From positions 1-6,193 of the forward strand of contig DCXE01000023.1 of assembly GCA_002328295.1 (NCBI GenBank): 6,193 bases of DNA, given 5' to 3'. Positions 5,541 to 6,193 of this stretch are shown here, in pieces; position 1 is the first letter of the stretch; each line of letters starts with the position of its first letter. The translations under genes were made by a program, and so were the position numbers. A model generated the notes under the pieces. It saw only the letters and a list, made by a program, of their open reading frames with translations. It made no database searches and was not told the origin of the DNA. This stretch comes from Candidatus Peribacter sp. UBA2144 (GTDB taxonomy: Bacteria > Patescibacteriota > Gracilibacteria > Peribacterales > Peribacteraceae).

Positions 5541-5633
5541 AGCGGATGTAGCTCCCCACTTCGTCAGCCTCGGCTGACTACGAGGGGCAGGTCAGGGTCA
5601 CCTGGCCTGAGGATGCTATAATTGAAAGCACTT
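5541..5633 (+). repeat. tRNA-Gly 5' fragment plus GC-rich hairpins (93-bp unit)
   Basis: AGCGGATGTAGCTC (5541-5554) is identical to the start of tRNA-Gly(GCC) 93 bp downstream (5634-5647). It then switches to a hairpin: CCCC (5554-5557) pairs with GGGG (5584-5587), and GTCAGC (5563-5568) pairs with GCTGAC (5573-5578). A second small hairpin, CAGGT-CAGGGTC-ACCTG (5588-5604), follows, and then an extended -10 promoter. A further GTAGCTCA at 5533-5540 repeats a still shorter piece of the tRNA. The layout copies that of the tRNA-Lys units, but the hairpin and tail sequences are different. Confidence 0.75.
5614..5622 (+). promoter_or_regulatory. Extended -10 promoter of tRNA-Gly(GCC)
   Basis: TGCTATAAT is a perfect extended -10 element (TGn plus TATAAT) ending 12 nt before the tRNA 5' end, giving a very short 5' leader for RNase P to remove. 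No good -35 is seen, as is usual with extended -10 promoters. It probably drives both tRNA-Gly genes. Confidence 0.75.
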
Positions 5634-5634
5634 A

Positions 5635-5711
5635 GCGGATGTAGCTCAGTTGGCTAGAGCGTCGCCTTGCCATGGCGAAGGTCGCGGGTTCGACCCCCGT
5701 CATCCGCTCCA
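5635..5711 (+). tRNA. tRNA-Gly (anticodon GCC)
   Basis: The cloverleaf is complete. Acceptor GCGGATG pairs with CATCCGC, the D arm is GCTC/GAGC with a 9-nt loop, the anticodon stem TCGCC/GGCGA holds loop TTGCCAT with anticodon GCC, the T stem is GCGGG/CCCGT with loop TTCGACC, the discriminator is T as usual for glycine, and CCA is encoded. The length is 77 nt. It reads GGC and GGU. Confidence 0.97.
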
Positions 5712-5809
5712 ACCTGCGTAGCAGGTTGTCAGCCGGAGCTCGCTGGAAGCGAGCGTAGGCTGGCGAAATGACAGAGTCCTGCTACTTCGGTTGGCAGGCC
5801 ATATTTCCT
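5711..5809 (+). other. Structured spacer between the two tRNA-Gly genes
   Basis: Three hairpins fill the spacer: AACCTGC-GTA-GCAGGTT (5711-5727, starting at the last base of CCA); GTCAGCC (5728-5734) with GGCTGGC (5758-5764), enclosing GCTCGC-TGGAA-GCGAGC (5738-5754); and CCTGC with GCAGG around a TTCG loop (about 5778-5798). CCAACC at the tRNA end (5709-5714) can alternatively pair with GGTTGG (5789-5794). The last part (5768-5804) resembles 5937-5971 after the second tRNA-Gly. No promoter is visible, so the two tRNAs are probably cotranscribed and processed here. Confidence 0.7.
5768..5804 (+). repeat. Trailer repeat copy 1 (ends TTGGCAGGCCAT)
   Basis: ATGACAGAG, a variable GC-rich part with CTAC, then GGTTGGCAGGCCAT. 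It aligns with the segment at 5937-5971, which reads ATGCACAGAG, GAGCTAC and GGCTGGCAGGCCAT. The end contains the small palindrome TGGC-AG-GCCA. Confidence 0.6.
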
Positions 5810-5883
5810 GCGGGATTAGTACAGTGGTAGTACGCGGGCTTCCCAAGCCCGAAAGGCGGGTTCGATTCCCGTATCCCGCTCCA
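5810..5883 (+). tRNA. tRNA-Gly (anticodon CCC)
   Basis: Acceptor GCGGGAT pairs with ATCCCGC, the D arm is GTAC/GTAC, the anticodon stem CGGGC/GCCCG holds loop TTCCCAA with anticodon CCC, the T stem is GCGGG/CCCGT with loop TTCGATT, the discriminator is T and CCA is encoded. The length is 74 nt. It reads GGG. Open frames overlapping it on either strand are antisense or frame artefacts. Confidence 0.97.
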
Positions 5884-5936
5884 GCCTTCGCTCCTGGAGG
5901 AAGTTATACAAGAAAAACGCTTGTGGAGGTTTTAGT

Positions 5937-5971
5937 ATGCACAGAGACGGAGCTACGGCTGGCAGGCCATT
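5937..5971 (+). repeat. Trailer repeat copy 2 (ends CTGGCAGGCCAT)
   Basis: This is the second copy of the motif at 5768-5804, with ATGCACAGAG, GAGCTAC and GGCTGGCAGGCCAT. Between copies, the base that differs in GGTTGG versus GGCTGG is matched by a compensating change just after each tRNA CCA (CCAACC versus CCAGCC). Confidence 0.6.
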
Positions 5972-6015
5972 CCCCTTAAGTTGACTATATGAGCTTATTG
6001 AAGCCAAGAAGTACT

Positions 6016-6033
6016 CGATCAAAATCGGTTTTT
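6016..6033 (+). terminator. Weak intrinsic terminator candidate for the tRNA-Gly operon
   Basis: CGAT-CAAA-ATCG is followed by GTTTTT. The 4-bp stem (5 with a T-G pair) is short for an efficient terminator, but it sits at the right place between the tRNA-Gly trailer and the promoter at 6038. Confidence 0.35.
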
Positions 6034-6037
6034 GAGG

Positions 6038-6043
6038 TATAAT
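6038..6043 (+). promoter_or_regulatory. -10 hexamer for the gene at 6050 (leaderless layout)
   Basis: A perfect TATAAT is followed by exactly 6 nt and then ATG, so the transcript should begin with the start codon. No convincing -35 is seen. Confidence 0.65.
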
Positions 6044-6049
6044 AGTCTG

Positions 6050-6193
6050 ATGATTAAACATAAAGCCTTCATCGCCACTCTGGTGGGCGCATTGTATTGC
6101 ACCGCGTTTATCTACTTGCTAGCGCTTCCTCATGGGCAAACAGCATCAGCATACCTGCTATCAGCCAAGTCAAATCCGCACAAAGTAAAGCAA
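6050..6193 (+). CDS. Secreted or membrane-anchored protein, 5' part (runs off window)
   Basis: An open frame of 48 codons from ATG at 6050 reaches the window edge without a stop. It begins MIKHKAFIATLVGALY. A positively charged start (K3, K5) is followed by a hydrophobic stretch at about 6-26 and then ALPHGQTASA, a plausible signal-peptidase site, so export or N-terminal membrane anchoring is likely. The rest is polar and basic (SAKSNPHKVKQ). The perfect -10 hexamer 6 nt upstream supports the start and the gene. No family can be named from this fragment. Confidence 0.65.
   Translation, partial: MIKHKAFIATLVGALYCTAFIYLLALPHGQTASAYLLSAKSNPHKVKQ

Larger units (their letters stand above)
5884..6049 (+). 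other. Non-coding trailer downstream of tRNA-Gly(CCC)
   Basis: No gene is seen here. The region holds small hairpins, including ACAAG-AAAAACG-CTTGT (5908-5924), and trailer repeat copy 2 (5937-5971). It also holds GGCTGG (5957-5962), complementary to CCAGCC formed by the tRNA CCA end and the next three bases (5881-5886). It ends with a weak terminator-like hairpin and the -10 box of the next gene. Confidence 0.6.

Noticed and set aside
5791..5979. Plus-strand open frame of 62 codons across tRNA-Gly(CCC)
   Set aside because: It contains the entire tRNA gene and the trailer repeat, with no start signal or conserved protein features.
5482..6049. Insertion sequence or prophage attachment site at the tRNA-Gly cluster
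   Set aside because: No transposase or integrase is present, and the duplicated part is the tRNA 5' end over less than 100 bp, whereas most integrases duplicate the 3' end and flank large islands.
5816..6061. Minus-strand open frame of 81 codons containing DTGIEPAFRAWEARVLPLY
   Set aside because: The C-terminal half is the antisense reading of tRNA-Gly(CCC), a well-known false protein pattern; the rest covers the hairpin trailer.
1..6193. Alternative genetic code with TGA read as glycine or tryptophan
   Set aside because: All conserved proteins are complete without internal TGA, and neither tRNA-Gly has a UCA anticodon. The visible genes happen to stop with TAA or TAG only, which is too few to argue either way.

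Overview
The window looks like a piece of a small, moderately AT-rich bacterial chromosome, most likely from a Patescibacteria/CPR-type organism. This assignment is an inference. It rests on the lack of clear Shine-Dalgarno sites, several genes with a -10 hexamer exactly 6 nt before the ATG (a leaderless layout), an isolated divergent PurF-like amidotransferase, a half-size EamA membrane protein and tight gene packing. Conserved proteins read through without internal TGA, so the standard bacterial code is assumed.

Layout. Positions 2-793 are the 3' part of ruvB (Holliday junction helicase), followed closely by a 146-residue EamA-like membrane protein (803-1243). A short region of inverted and tandem repeats (1249-1280) separates this pair from a convergent minus-strand block. 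That block reads, in transcription order, purF-like amidophosphoribosyltransferase (4303-2744), two 95-bp repeat units carrying tRNA 5' fragments (2689-2500), tRNA-Lys(UUU) (2498-2424) and a family-4 glycosyltransferase (2392-1283). Divergent from purF, the plus strand carries a small unknown protein (4419-4646), a TatD-family metal-dependent nuclease (4678-5481), a tRNA-Gly 5' fragment with hairpins (5541-5633), tRNA-Gly(GCC) (5635-5711), tRNA-Gly(CCC) (5810-5883), and the start of a secreted or membrane protein (6050 to the window end).

The most unusual signal is around the tRNA genes. Upstream of tRNA-Lys there are two tandem units of exactly 95 bp. Each begins with the first 18 nt of the tRNA region and then switches to a GC-rich hairpin, a conserved tail of about 27 nt and an AT-rich promoter-like segment. 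The hairpin stems differ between the units by compensatory changes. Upstream of tRNA-Gly(GCC) the same architecture recurs with unrelated sequence: 14 nt of the tRNA start, a GC-rich hairpin, then a promoter. The two tRNA-Gly genes are each followed by structured trailers that share a 3' motif complementary to the tRNA CCA end region. GC-rich palindromic DNA is also present in frame inside tatD. Together these suggest either small palindromic mobile elements that target tRNA 5' ends, or a family of tRNA-mimicking transcripts. The sequence alone cannot decide between them.

Functionally the protein genes are a mix of housekeeping roles: recombination (RuvB), DNA 3' end processing (TatD), purine synthesis (PurF-like), glycan synthesis (glycosyltransferase) and transport (EamA). 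No phage, CRISPR or classical insertion sequence was seen.
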